The notes under the pieces: model-generated
Databases searched by the model: none
Told to the model about the DNA's origin: nothing
What the model saw: only the letters and a program-made list of their open reading frames with translations
Shown: piece after piece, positions 23,232 through 35,391 of the stretch
Layout of the letters: each line of letters opens with the position of its first letter
How positions within the stretch are numbered: position 1 is the stretch's first letter
Source of the DNA: Zygnema cylindricum
Lineage: Eukaryota; Streptophyta; Zygnematophyceae; Zygnematales; Zygnemataceae
Length of the DNA stretch: 64,000 nt
NCBI GenBank assembly: GCA_037447655.1
Contig: JBBHKE010003570.1
Span: 165,981-229,980, forward strand
Direction: 5' to 3'
Made by a program: the position numbers and the translations under genes

Positions 23232-24262
23232 TGAGTCCTCCATTGGTCCTCAGAGTAGGCAGCTCACACAACGCCCCTAGGATAACCGTGACCCATTGGT
23301 GTTTCAGCGAGAATAACTGCCACGTTGGCAGACAAAAACTTTGACCAACTTCACCCCTGTGAAGACAAGACTCACTTGAGTTGATAGCAAAAAGAATCTT
23401 TGAATTTGCTTCTTTGAGTAGTAAGTTTTGAAGGGTCAAAGTTGACCTTTTGTACAGGAGCTCTCTGGGAGAGAGGGGTTTACATACCAAATTTTCTAAG
23501 TCCTAAATCCCTCTCTAAACCTTATACTACTAGAGTACAACACCAATAAGATTATTGTGTTGTACAGAAAAGCACAGGTGCCGATGTACTTTTCGTACGG
23601 CCATCGTACGACATGGCCAAAATGTCGACGCCTACCACATCCGGATTCGTTCCCGTATTCTCCAGAGATGTTGCAAGCCAATGTGATTGTGCCACGTGTC
23701 ATTTGACGTGGTGATGACCGAAACCGCCAAAGCGTCCATTCCGCGATCTTGGCATCTATCGCGGCCGTTCGATCTAAATCGGCAATTAATTCTAGCCGTC
23801 AAAATTAGTTGCGTGGTATTTGTTTCGCGGTCGAAACAAATGCGCGATAATCATTTCCTGGACACCCGTAGGTTGTGCTATACAAAACTGTGTCTATGTG
23901 TAAAATTTGTTTGCACCGTAAAACGAACTTGTGTACGTCTACATTGTTAAATAAATATCAAACCTTACATGTACTAGCACCGATCCTAGACTAATAGGAT
24001 AAAGCTACCAGCTACGGCTGAATTTGACGGACGGCTGGTACCAAGGTCAAATCTTGGGTCCGTCTAGTCCCATTTTGGTAAACCTACCAAAAATGCTACC
24101 TATCTTTCTTTGGAAAGCAAAGGCAGCCATGGCTCTTGCTCCCTCTTCAACCTTGAGTGACTGCGACAAGTGTGGGAGTTGAAGGAGAGGATGTAGAGGC
24201 AGACTGCCTCTGCTTCTTTTCTTCTTTTTATCTAGAAAATGCAAAAACCTTTAGTTTCTACA
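23232..24262 (-). repeat. Copia-4 3' LTR
   Basis: This 1031-bp LTR starts TGAGTCCTCC and ends TTTCTACA. It is followed on the right by a polypurine tract (reverse complement of about 24263-24276) and the end of a Copia pol on the minus strand. Its closest relative in the window is the solo LTR 20945-21989. Confidence 0.88.
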
Positions 24263-24275
24263 CTCCCTTTATTTT

Positions 24276-26520
24276 CTAGTCACTCTTTAATTTAAGACCA
24301 CACTTCTCCTTACAGAAAATTAGCTTAGGGGAAGGCATAGGTTTGGTCATCATGCCTGCTACCATTTCGCTAACTGGTCTATACTCTAAACTGATTATTT
24401 TATTTTCTACCTTCTCTCTAACAAAGCTAAGTCTTATGTCCATGTGTTTGGCTTTAAAACGATTTTTAGGATTGTCACCAATAGCGATTGCTGCTTGATT
24501 ATCACAAAATATTTTTTGCACACCACTCTTAAGGTGACCATGCTCACCAAGCAAAGACTTAACCCACATCAAATCTTTTACAGCAGAGCAATAGGCCATA
24601 TACTCAGCCTCCATGGTGGACTGACGATAACCTTTTGCTATTTGCTACTCCAGCAAGAAGCTCCATCACCCACATACAATACACATCCGGAAGTACATCT
24701 CCTCATCGGTGCATCACCATAACTGGCATCACTCCAAGAAGTGATCACGGTATTCCTTCCACCCAAATACAACCATAGATCCCTAGTTCCTATCAAATTT
24801 CTATAGACTCTCTTAGGTGCCTCCCAATTTTTCTTAGTGGGAGCATTTGGACTTCTACTCAGCACTCCTACAGTTGCAGCCAAATCCGGCCGGGTACAAT
24901 TCATAAAATAGATTAGGCTTTCCACTACTTCCCTGTAAGAAATAGTCTGCATGAACTTCTGTTCTTCTGGACCTAATTCCTCGTCTAAGATTATGACTCT
25001 TTCTTCCACACACCCCTCAATTCCCTTTTTCAACTCATTAGAGTTGTACAACTATTAGCTTTATCCATCTAAAGCGTTTCCAACATGTTCCTTATTGCTT
25101 CTTTTTGAGTTAGCCTTATAATCTTTCTTTTTCGGTCTCTTTCTACTTGAATTCCCAAAATATATCTTGCCTCCCACATATCTTTCATCTCAAATCTCCT
25201 CTTAAGATCCGTTTTTGATTTATTAATTTTGTCCATTGATTTACTTAGAACAAGCAAATCATCAACATAAATTGCAATAAAAATAACACCTTTCTCATCT
25301 TCAAAAACATAGATTGAGTGATCAGAGTTGATCCAGTTATATCCAAAACCAGTATGAAACTCATCAAGCTTCTTATTCCACTGTCGGGTCGCCTGTTTCA
25401 AACCATAAAGAGATTTAATCAACCGACATACATTACTCGCCTCTCCTTGCTCGACAAATCCTTCGGGTTGTAGCATGAATATCTCCTCGTCCAATTGTCC
25501 ATGCAAAAAGGTTGTCTTGATGTCCATCGGGTGCACTTCCATGTCTTCCGCTGCTGCCAGACTGAAAAGTATGCAGACGGAGGGAAATCTGACGACCAGG
25601 GCAAAGGTGTCCTCGTAGTCAATTCCCTCTTTCTGTGTTAACCCTTTGGCCACTAACCGGGCCTTGTCGCGCTTAATGGTGTTATTTGGGTTCAGTTTTA
25701 ATTTGAACACCCACTTACAACTGATTGGTTTTCAGTTAGGTGGAAAACCCACCAACTCCCAAGTATCTTCTTCCATAATTGAGGCTATCTCCTCATTAAT
25801 GGTTGTCTTCCACCGGTTCCTTTCTGGACAGTTCATCGCCTCTCCATAAGTCTGAGGTTCATCCAAAGGAGAGAGTTTTGTTACCTTGTTATTAACCTGT
25901 TTTTCTTGCAACCTTTTGCTACTTCTTTTTCCTCCCTCAAATTGTAGTTCTTGTGGGTTCTTTCGAACAATCTCGGCCTCTCCGCTATATCTTGATTTCG
26001 GGTTAATTTCCACCACGTCTTCCGTTTCGGGAGGAGTTGTCACAAGAGTTTCCACGGTGGAGTTCTTCTTAGTCTGATTTGACTCGCAAGAATGTCATAT
26101 TCTCTGAAACTTGGATAGTTAGAAAGCTCAAAGTAATCTGAAATTTTTGACTCAAATCTGATTTTTACTGACTTTGTATACTTGAAAGGATCCACAGACT
26201 TTCCTTCATCCATAACTACTAGGTGCTTTACTAAGATTATATCTTCCCTTTTTAGATCATAAATTGTGTATCCTTTTTCATCCTCGTCATATCGTAGCAA
26301 GTACCCTAGTTTTCCTTTAGGATTTAGCTTCCAATTAGACCAATCTGTATCTAGACTGAACACTTGACTGCTGAAAACCTTTAAGTGAGATATGTCTAGT
26401 TTTCGGTCGGTCCATCTCTCTTAAGGTGTTTGGTCTTTTACCGCTGACGTAAAAACTCTATTTTTGAGGTAATTAGAACAATTCATTGCTTCGTCCCAAA
26501 ATCTTTTTCCTATCTTATGG
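24276..26520 (-). pseudogene. Copia-4 pol relic: end of integrase, RT, RNase H
   Basis: The minus-strand frame enters near 26520 in the integrase C-terminal region (SLDTDWSNWKLNPKGK). RT follows with FKLKLNPNNTIKRDKARLVAKG and YVDDLLVLSKS (about 25250), then RNase H with MEAEYMAYCSAV, DNQAAIAIGDNPK and AGMMTKPMPSPKL, ending TAG at 24276-24278. There are frameshifts and stops at about 26050, 25730, 25060 and 24630. Protease and most of integrase are missing, because the sequence jumps to a different Copia's gag at about 26515. Confidence 0.88.
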
Positions 26521-27755
26521 TATGTTTTTTGTCTCCAAAATATCTATGAAAATATCCTCAATGTTTTTAACTTCTTCAAGTACCTCTTTTCTCTTTATTT
26601 CTTTTATGCCTCCAAAAGCACACTGTTGCTTTCGTGGAATTTTTGTGTGCTTTTCTCTCTTCCCCATACTATCGATGTGAAGAAGCTCCAAAATATCTTC
26701 ATCATGTTTCTCCTCTTCCCCTTTTTCCTCCTCAATCACATTCCAACTTCTACTTTCTTCCAAACAATGACATTTCGCTATACAGTAACCCGGTTCCATA
26801 CAAAAGAAGCAAACCCCTCCTTTCGAAGCTCCCCTTTCTTTTTCTCTTCCTCTTTTTCCACCAAAGTTTCGATAAGGTTTATCTTTATCTTTCCCTCTCA
26901 TCACACTTTTGCCAGTCACCATCATTCCTCTCATCACACTTCCGCTAGTCACCACCAGCTGTTAGTGCATTCACCCTGTCACTTCCCTTACGAAGCTCCA
27001 AATTGCTTTCCCTCACAAGAATCATCCCTGTGGTAATGCCCTAAGTCCATGAGAAGCAATTCATTTCCTGCATACGGTTAATGATGTTTTCGTACTTATC
27101 TGGAAGTTTCATGATTAGTTTGTCAATTTTTCTCTCCTCGGATTCTACTACTAGCAAGCTCAACATATAACGCGTCTATCATGCGACCGCCTTTAAAAAC
27201 ATAGGCCTCTATTTCTCGTTTTACTAATTGCTGCCTCTGTATAGTCTCATTCTTATGAATCTCAATTAGTGTCTCCCAAATTTTTAAAGACTTGGTTAGG
27301 TTTATAAGAGTGATAGCTATGGATTTAGACACGTTTCTAAGTATAAGATGTTTTGCTATAGTGTTTTTATACTCCCAAATTTTACCGTTATATTCTTCAG
27401 TTTTTGGTTTATTTATAATACCTCTAAGTGGGACTGTAAGCAAGAGCATAGCTCCCCTCACCACAGGTGTTCCTTTATCCTTCTCCCCTTTTCCCTCTTC
27501 CATGGCAATAATTTCCCTTTCACCTTCCGTTGCATCTAAACTCCGTTTGATTTTTTGAGAAGCACCAGATGAATCTCCATAGTGAGTTCCACCGAAGCCC
27601 AGTGGCGAACACCTCATTTTTCCCGAAACAATTCCCCATAAGTGCTTTTCGAAAATCAATCCCTCCATCGTAAATTCCCAGTAAGTGAAGTTTGTTCCAT
27701 CAAACATATGCACCCTAGATGGTGGGCCCATAACCTGAAATTCTATGGGCTCCAT
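26515..27755 (-). pseudogene. Diverged Copia gag fused to Copia-4 pol
   Basis: ATG 27755 opens a gag: VMGPPSRVHMFDGTNFTYWE, then IWEYKNTIAKHLILRNVSKS and WETLIEIHKNETIQRQQL. After frame breaks near 27120 comes a damaged knuckle, CFFCMEPGYCIAKC (about 26800), with Tyr in the His position. The protein part ends at about 26515 and abuts integrase-region sequence, so protease and integrase are deleted. Protein divergence from Copia-1 to -3 is large. Confidence 0.8.
27721..27735 (-). promoter_or_regulatory. Primer binding site of the Copia-4 gag segment
   Basis: On the minus strand it reads GGTTATGGGCCCACC, identical to the Copia-1 and Copia-2 sites although the surrounding gag and LTR have diverged strongly. 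Confidence 0.78.
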
Positions 27756-28811
27756 TTCCCCACAAAAATCGCAGATCCAAAGAAGCTTATCTAGATAGTG
27801 CCGACTCCAAGTTGATACAAACCCAAATGACTAACACCGTGATAGTAAAAACCCGAATATAGCTTCACCCCTACGAAAGAATACTTTCTGTGTGCTCAGT
27901 TCCACCACAGAATGCAAAACTTAAACATGTGTTTTGGACAACATTCCCCACTTTGACTTTCCCTTAAAAATACTGCCACCTTTGCAGGCTAACACTCTAA
28001 CCGACTACACCTTTGTATAGCGTGGACTCCCCATGAGTTTGCAAGAAAAATAATCATTGAATTTGCTCCCCAGAGCAATAATTTATGGCTGGCCAAAGAT
28101 GGCTTATACATATAAAAGGTCATCTGGAGAGAGGCGTCTCAAACACGCTAAGTTCCTAAACTCCTACTCACAGATACCTACTAGTGTACCCTAGACCAAT
28201 CAAAAGAGTGTATAGTGTAGAAAGGTACAGTGGCCGATTGTACTTATTTTACGGCTATTGTACAAGATGGTCTTCTGGTTCACACTTGTTAGCTTGTGAG
28301 GCATCGATCTCCTCCCATCTTTTCTGGCATCCAATGATGTGGCGCCACGTGGCACATTGTGCCGCTATGTCCGGAAGCCACCAAAGGTTCACTCGGGTTT
28401 GGCGGCGGCGACGTTGTCCGTGCGATCGTATATTTTACACGGTTAGATTTCGCGTCCGCGAGCGTCGTTGTCTATATGTGCCGTTTCGTCAATTTGGTCT
28501 ATTTTAGTGAGTGACGTTTATAACTTATTAATGAAATATTAAACAACGTACGTGTATTGTTTCGTTAACGCCTTAAAGGATAAGGCGTACGACTACATAG
28601 TTTTCTGCACTTAGGTACAAATCCGGTCCAGGGCAACATTTTGGTCATATTAGTATGTTCTGCATGTTTGTTTGTTTCTTTCTGACTATAGGGGCAACCA
28701 TGGTGACTCTCTCTCTCTCTCTCTCTTCTTTCTAGATTCTAAATTAAGAAGTGAATATTAATCACTTTTTTTCAACATAGTCAAATACAGACCTAGAAAA
28801 TACACACATTT
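27736..28811 (-). repeat. 5' LTR of the diverged gag segment (outer end uncertain)
   Basis: It starts TGAAATTCTATGGG next to the primer site. It shares islands with the Copia-1 LTR (TGTATAGCGTGGACTCCCC, GAATTTGCTCCCCAGAGCA, the CAACCATGG stretch and a final CCTAGAAAATAC). A (CT)n run lies at about 28708-28726. It is a different LTR type from 23232-24262, so the two ends of this 'element' do not belong together. Confidence 0.6.
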
Positions 28812-30484
28812 AACCAGAGATATAAAGTAGAGAGACCATGTGAGAGGAATGGACAGAAAAATAAAAAAAATGATAGTGTCAGATAGGAAAAGAGAGAACC
28901 AAAAGGCTGGAATTTAAGGATGTAAAAAAAAGTTTGAAACATAAAAACACAAGTAGGAGAATATGAGGACTAGAGGGACAGAGAGTTAAGTTCAATATTA
29001 AACAGATATAGAAAATAAGAGAGAAATAATCATGGGATGTTGTGCTTATACAGTGTCGGTGCTGAATGATGAAAAATTATAAATGCCATTCAGCGACGAG
29101 ACCTTCTCGTTGTAGATTGGTAAGATAGAAAAACATAACATTCAGCGACGATACAGTCTCGTCGCTGAGTACGATGAGGGAGAGAGAGACAGACAAAATA
29201 AAATGTGAGATTGACTGAGATAAAAAAAATACAAATTAAAATAGGGTGACAAGAACAAAAATAGAGAGAGAGAGAGAACAATCAAGTGTGCGACAAGCAA
29301 AATACTTAACAATGCCCACACACTTCATCACATGTATCGATTAACATTTACAAGATATGGATAAATAAATTCAGAGCAACTGTGATTGCAACAACATCAA
29401 AATGAATTACAATTATAAAATATTACAATAATACACTTATAAATAAATTCAATCCTTTTAGCCTAAGAATCACAAAGAGGCTCACCGCAATAAAAACTAC
29501 GATAGGTACAACCAAATACCTATTTTTCAAACGTAAATAAAATATTCTTCTACATGAACGAAACCTACATCGCCATAAAAATTCTCCTTTGTAACAGATG
29601 ATAATCTGTTAACCTTCTCTAACTCATGTACAAATCTATTTGGAAGTCCTAATATTAAATCGAGTAAAAAAAACTCGACGACATTCCCAACTAGTTGTTC
29701 AATACGTGCGTTTTTTTCTTTTTTTCCAGTTTCTACGTGTTGTACGTGACTTTTCAAAAAATTGCAAAAAGACGTCTCATATAAACTAAAACTAGAAGTT
29801 TACCGAAACCAACAGACAAATTACAGTAAATGTACGAATATTTACAAAAACTGTACGAAAAAGATTCGATGCACGTTACCGTACTTTCTGTTCATTAAAC
29901 TGAACAAAATTTACACGGAATGTAAGGGAAAATATTGTGACGTCTACGGACATTTCCAAAAAGAGACGTTGCGGTGTCACACTATTTGAGCGTCGTAAGT
30001 TCAAAATATATACGGGCGTCCTCTTCAAATTTTCGAAAAGAAACCGCCATAAATACTTCAACAGTTGAATGCGAAAATTCAAGGAAGACGCCATTATCGA
30101 CGCCACGACAAAATGATTATGACAAAAAGCTGACATTTAGCAAGAATTAAACACGCGCTTGTACACGTGGCCGATTATCCACTAATAAACTTGTCATTAA
30201 CCAGATGATGTGTATTTTCCGATACGTGCGTGAGGTGTGTTAATAGTATGAATGCATATTGATCTTTACTGCTCATTTAACGGAAAATGTACAAACTGTG
30301 GTACATGTTCAATTCAATTTTTTTAACATGTACGGATTTGTACTGAAAAAATCATAAACTTTTTTACGATTTTTTCAAATCGACCTCTCCAGTTTCTACG
30401 TGTTGTACGCGCGTTCGAATCGTGTGTAAAATACGGTTTGAACAACTATGCATTCTCACAATCCATCTGTGTGTTCAGTTGTTT
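28812..30484. other. AT-rich stretch without a supported gene
   Basis: I see no coherent gene. A hairpin-forming ATTCAGCGACGA…TCGTCGCTGAGTA segment with its purine-rich tail (29143-29250) recurs at 32715-32830. The 21-mer CCAGTTTCTACGTGTTGTACG occurs at about 29728 and 30389. A minus-strand open stretch (29757-29527) has a motif like a Copia gag (LLDLILGLPNRFVHELE…VEE) and may be a gag relic, but this is weak. Confidence 0.4.
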
Positions 30485-31666
30485 TTTGAAAAGTGAGTTT
30501 CGTGCGTAAGCGACGTTTCGTGCGTACACAATGTTTCTTGAGTATTTGACGCGATTTTAATGCGTATGCTATTTGGATTTACTGTGGAGGTTCGAAGTGA
30601 TCTGCGGATTGGGGGAGTAATGGCACTAATTGTTTTTGGGATGTACGGAACTATTTGAGTTGCGTAAACAAGCAGAAGAAAAAATACGGAATGTGTAAGT
30701 CAAATGTACGGCGGATCGCGAAGCGATCCAATTTGGAATGTTTTGAAAAAATACGTCGCAGGTATGAATCATAATGATGACAAACGGATTTCAAAATGAA
30801 AGTGGCGTGAGCGTCATTTGTGGAAAAAGGACGCCGCTAGTACGGCCTAATTTCGATGGGGTGATGTCATTTCGCCAAGTGGATTTTGTGACCACACTTC
30901 ACGACATCAAGGATGCCGAAGAAGTGTTACGGGCGACTGCACAGTCATTTTGGTGGGGGACACGAAATCGCATCTATCACACGATATTTATTTTAGACGT
31001 CCAAGATTCTTTTGACGAGATTCGTGGAGTCTTGTAAATATTTACAACAATGGTTTGTCTTATGTGTATTAGTTATTAGTGTAGATCTACTCATTCTGAC
31101 ATACCTCAAAGTATTCGGGTATAATCACATTAATAGAGGTAGCTAGTAGATTACGTACGGCTGGTATGCCTCTGTACACTCAATAGGGAGCTCTAAGTGT
31201 ATAAGTGTAGGACTTAGTCAATTTTTGGACTTGGGAACTTGCTATACCAAATCTGTTTTTGGTCATTTTTTGTAATTTCATCTGAGGATTTCTCTCAGAT
31301 CTATTGGCAAAATTATCTCAAATTTTGCATATGTGTTCATCTTTGTATTTTTAATATTGCGGCAGATTTGCAGGCCTATTATATGCCTGGTGTGTGTTTT
31401 ACTCATTGTGAAGTTGGTATGATTTATCAAAGTTATAGCAGACTATTTTTCTGCAACTTTGACTGGATGGTGTGGTAATTATGTTTGGTATTTTTATATG
31501 GAAATTTTTGGGAATACTAAGTGACCTAGAAAACACTTTTTTATGTTGTTTCAGCTTGTTTGGTTACTTTTGTAGAATTTTGAGTGGATTCAAAATAGGT
31601 TGTTTTTGGGGTAGTCTGTGGTGCTTCCGAGGGAGAATCCATGGCTGGAAATAGCTATAGAAAACA
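30485..31666 (+). repeat. Right arm of the 1.2-kb inverted LTR-like repeat
   Basis: This is the inverted counterpart of 19731-20943, running from TTTTGAAAAGTGAGTTTCG to the gag start ATGGCTGGAAATAGC (about 31641). After GAAAACA the sequence departs from Copia, so neither a primer site nor gag follows. The arms are clearly diverged (perhaps 80-90% by eye). It is probably a solo or truncated LTR of the Copia-3 type. Confidence 0.7.
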
Positions 31667-31779
31667 TGTTCCTCCATCACATTCGGCTCACTAAATGAAA
31701 TATCGTGCCTACATCAAAGAAAAAAATACAACAATGGAGTTTGTTAAAAAATTGAATGACATTAACGTGTAATTTTAGT

Positions 31780-33190
31780 GGGCGAGTAAATGGGAGAGGG
31801 AGAATAGGAAGGAGAAACTGCACGCTTTTTAGTATAGGGAAAAAGAAATGGGAGAGGAAGAGGGAGATCGATAATTAGAGAGTACGACAATTTGAACGAG
31901 AGTGGGAAGAGGGAGAGGGGAAGGGAGAGGGAGAGGGGGGGGGAGGTAGTGCGGCAGACGAAGAGGGTGGGAGGGAGAGTGAATGAGAGGGAGAGGGAAA
32001 GGGAGAGGGAGAGGAAAAGGGGAAGGGAGAGAGGGAGAGTGAGATGGAGATCAAAATAGTGCGGCAGATCGAGAGGGTGAGAGGGAAAGGGTAATGGAGA
32101 GGGAAAGGGAGAGAAAGCGATAGATCGAGAAGGTGAGAGAGAGGGAGAGATAGCGGCGAAGGGAGAGAATACGGCATATTGTAAAGGTGAGAGAGAGGGA
32201 GAGGGAAAGGGAGAGGGAAAAGGTGAGGGAGAGATAGCCGTAGATTGAAGGAGGGGGAGAGGGAGAGAGAGAGGAGGATAAAAATAGTGTGATTGATCGA
32301 GAGGGTGAGAGGGAAAGGGTAAAGGAGAGGGATAAGTAGAGATAGCGGCAGATCGAGAGGGTGAGGGAGAGGAAGAGGGAGAGAATGCGACATATTATGA
32401 GGGTGAGAGAGAGAGGGAGAAAAGAAGGGAGAAAGAAAAGGGCAAGGAGAGATAGCGAAAGATTCAATGAGAGGGAGAGGGAGAGAGAGAGGGGGATAAA
32501 AATAGTGCGGCAGATCGAAAGGGTGAGAGGGAAAGGGTCAAGAAGAGGGAGAGGGTGAGATGGCAGCAGATGAAGAGAGGGAGGAGAGGGAGAGGGAAAG
32601 GGGGAGGGAGAGAGAGCAACTGATCAAGAGGGTAAAAGGGAGAGGATAGGAGAGGGAAACATGCCATTGAGCACTAAGAAAGTCTTGTCATTGACTGACA
32701 GGATAAAAAACAAATCATTCAGGGACGATGCATCTCGTCGCTGAGTACCATAAGGGAGAGAGAGATAGACAAAATCAAAATGAAAGTCAAATGAGATAAA
32801 ATACATAGTTCACTGAAGATAGTGTGACAACAAAAAAGGGAGAGGGAGGGATAGCAGTAGATCAAGAAATTGGGGAGAGGGAGAGGAAGAGGGGGAGGGA
32901 GATAGTGCGGCAAATCAAGAGGGTGAGAAGGAGAGGGATGGGGAGAGGGAGAGAGAGAGGGAGAGGGAGGAGGAGAGGGAAAGGGATAGAGAAAGGGAGC
33001 GGGAGAGGGAAAATGAGAGGGAAACGGAGAGGGGATGGGGGTAGATTGAGAGGGAGAGGTAAACAAAAAGAGGTAGCACATTTTAAAAAACACTCAAAGA
33101 GAAAAGAGGGCGACCAACATAAAAGGGAAAGGGAAAGGGGGGCGGAGTCAATGAAGAGGGAAACGGAGGGACGTCGGATATGGCGAGGAA
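31780..33190. repeat. Purine-rich (GGGAGA)n minisatellite with 220-230 bp period
   Basis: The + strand is almost all A and G for ~1.4 kb, broken at 32680-32830 by a 110-bp unique piece. Higher-order units begin with AAAATAGTG at 32053, 32281 and 32499 (spacing 228 and 218) and contain GATCGARAGGGTGAGAGGGAAAGGGT. Long open frames on the minus strand here are artefacts of the composition. Confidence 0.9.
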
Positions 33191-34280
33191 GAAAGAGCCG
33201 CCACTCGCGAATACATGGAAGTGAAATGAAAGTGGCGGCGACATTTTTGCCTGTTTCCTCATGAAACGAAAGAAATTTGTATGTTTGCCAAAATTACGAC
33301 GCATCGTCAGATCCCTAAAAAAAAAACAAAATATTTGGTTAGATGTGATTCGTCCAAAAATGGATCCATTTTTTTGTGGATAGTCCGCATTTGGCGTTAC
33401 TTCGACCCAAATATCACCAACGTCAAATGTTGTATTTTTATTCTTTTTCATTTTAACCCATTAACTGTAATTTGTGGTCCTTTTGTCACTTTGACCCCTT
33501 ATTAACGCATACATTAATTCTAATTCATGATGAAATCACATCTAAACACCATACATTTACGGTAAATTCGTTCGTTTGCACCGAAACAGGATACACATTG
33601 ACTTTAACTGGACACAAAACATGTTATAGTGTCTATATAAACGGAACATCAAAAAATCACACGAAGTAAGAGTTCGCAGTTTTAAGACGTTGTATGTGGG
33701 CGTGTAACTACACACAGTTCAATTATTTAACTGAATGTTCGTGACCTCCCACATGCGAACTTATTTTTTATCCACACTTCAAACAAGGAGATTGTAGGGA
33801 ATGTGTGCGAACTTGGTTTTTGGCGACGAGGTTGAACCCATTTTTTTAGCGCACGTTTGTATGCATGCGAGTATGATTTAAAATCTATTTTTTTAAATTT
33901 CAACTGAAAAGGTACATTTATGTACGGTCTAACATCGACCGTACACCACACTAATTATATATTAATGTACTTTCGGACTTCACGCTATTTTGTACGGTAC
34001 ATCAATTAACGTTAAGGAAAAATTAAAATCACGTATCCTATTTCGGGAAAATAATCAAAATTTTAAGAACCCAAATTAGTGACATTGACACTAATAACAA
34101 TTCGCGATGTAGTTTGGCGTGATTTTGCCCGTCTTTATTACTAAGAATCAGTTACGAGAGCTCTTTCCCGTGTCAGCGCCACTCATTTTCCGATCTCGAC
34201 GCCGTTATCAAACACTTTTTATGTACGTTTGTACCATAAAAAGAGCAGCTTTAGTATGGACTGGTATATTTGGTACACTA
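33191..34280. repeat. Non-coding; one diverged repeat pair (about 33790-34010 and 34540-34745)
   Basis: No gene is seen. The segment around GGTACATTTATGTACGGTCTAACA…CGTACACCACACTAATTA (33905-33960) recurs as GGTACAATTTTGTACGGTCTGACA…CGTACACCACACTAATTA inside the element at 34281-34862, preceded in both by a GCACRTTYRTATGC-like stretch. It is an unclassified interspersed repeat. Confidence 0.5.
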
Positions 34281-34862
34281 CACCGCCAATCGCTATTAGC
34301 GTAGAAGTTTCTTTAGCGTATATGAATAATTACCGTGGTTTATGCTAATTAAGAATTTGAAAATTTTGAAAAAAAACACACATTCTAATTGTTTAATAAT
34401 TCTAATTTGGGTCTTTGAAAAAAAAAAATGTCGGTCGCAAACATGTTTAACACTAATATAGGTAATCGTACAAAATATGACAAATCGTACACAAATCGTA
34501 CACAAATCGTACATAAACCGTACGTTCACACAGTCGAAACGTGGTTGCTGGACGAATATGTGCGAACGTGATATTTGACAACCCGATTATATCCCATTTT
34601 TAGAGAGCACATTCTCATGCGTCCGCGGTTACTAAAACTCATTAATTATGCCTTTTCACTTAAAAAGGTACAATTTTGTACGGTCTGACACTATCCGTAC
34701 ACCACACTAATTAAATGATGACGTACTTCCATTTTGTACGGTACTAAAAATTAACCCTAAATAGAGTAACGAAAAAAATAGAATGAACTACGCTAATGGA
34801 GAATAAAAAAAGAAAAAGCCGGACGGAATTAGCGTACACTACGCTAATAACGATTGGCGGTG
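34281..34862. mobile_element. TA-target miniature element (M family) carrying an insert
   Basis: Ends CACCGCCAATCGCTATTAGCG and CGCTAATAACGATTGGCGGTG are inverted, with TA on both sides (34279-34280, 34863-34864), the pattern of Tc1/mariner-type miniature elements. Both outer parts match 53976-54192, but the middle holds ~360 bp of extra sequence that matches 33790-34010. Confidence 0.75.
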
Positions 34863-34864
34863 TA

Positions 34865-35039
34865 CACCTTGAATCGTTATTAGCGTATAGAAATTATTAG
34901 TGTAAAGAAAAAATTAGCGTCATTCATTCTAGTTTAGTGCCAGGAGACGTGGCAGATTATGGTCCACTTCCCTATATAGTGTAACTTATTATATTTAGCC
35001 GATATAGCGTACATAAAAGGCTAATAACGATTCACGGTG
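34865..35039. mobile_element. Second M-family element, abutting the first
   Basis: It runs from CACCTTGAATCGTTATTAGCG to CTAATAACGATTCACGGTG with TA at each end (34863-34864 is shared with its neighbour; 35040-35041). Its middle (AGGAGACGTGGCAGATT) matches the element at 62449-62646. Confidence 0.65.
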
Positions 35040-35332
35040 TACTGTCCACTTATTAAAAACCGGCCAAATTAGAGTCAATGACGTCTATTAGTTCTAGTTA
35101 AAGTTCAAGTGTCAAAACTCGACGGCGCGATTATAAAAAGTTAAAAACTATAAGCTGATCACGGGCTATGTTGATCGCGGTTTTCCGCTCAACAAAAAAA
35201 AGTGCCGATATAGCGTACATAAAAGGCTAATAACGATTCACGGTGTACTGTCCACTTATTAAAAACCGGCCAAATTAGAGTCAATGACGTCTATTAGTTC
35301 TAGTTAAAGTTCAAGTGTCAAAACTCGACGGC
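34998..35332. repeat. Exact 129-bp direct repeat 206 bp apart
   Basis: 34998-35126 and 35204-35332 are identical base for base (GCCGATATAGCGTACATAAA start, AAACTCGACGGC end). The second copy lies 50 bp left of a 10-N gap. Perfect identity in otherwise decayed DNA suggests a recent tandem duplication or an assembly error. Confidence 0.9.
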
Positions 35333-35381
35333 AGTAACTGAGATTAAACCGGCCAAAAATTATTCACCTGTCATGTGGCAC

Positions 35382-35391
35382 NNNNNNNNNN
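35382..35391. other. Assembly gap (10 N)
   Basis: Ten N bases lie upstream of the TFIIF beta exons, so missing 5' exons could be hidden or misplaced here. Confidence 1.

Noticed and set aside
30774-31037. 88-codon frame inside the inverted repeat arm
   Set aside because: It lies in an LTR-like repeat and the other arm (20304-20580) has no equivalent open frame.
31875-32667. Long minus-strand frames rich in Ser, Leu and Pro
   Set aside because: They come from the purine-rich minisatellite; no domain, and all frames are open because of composition.
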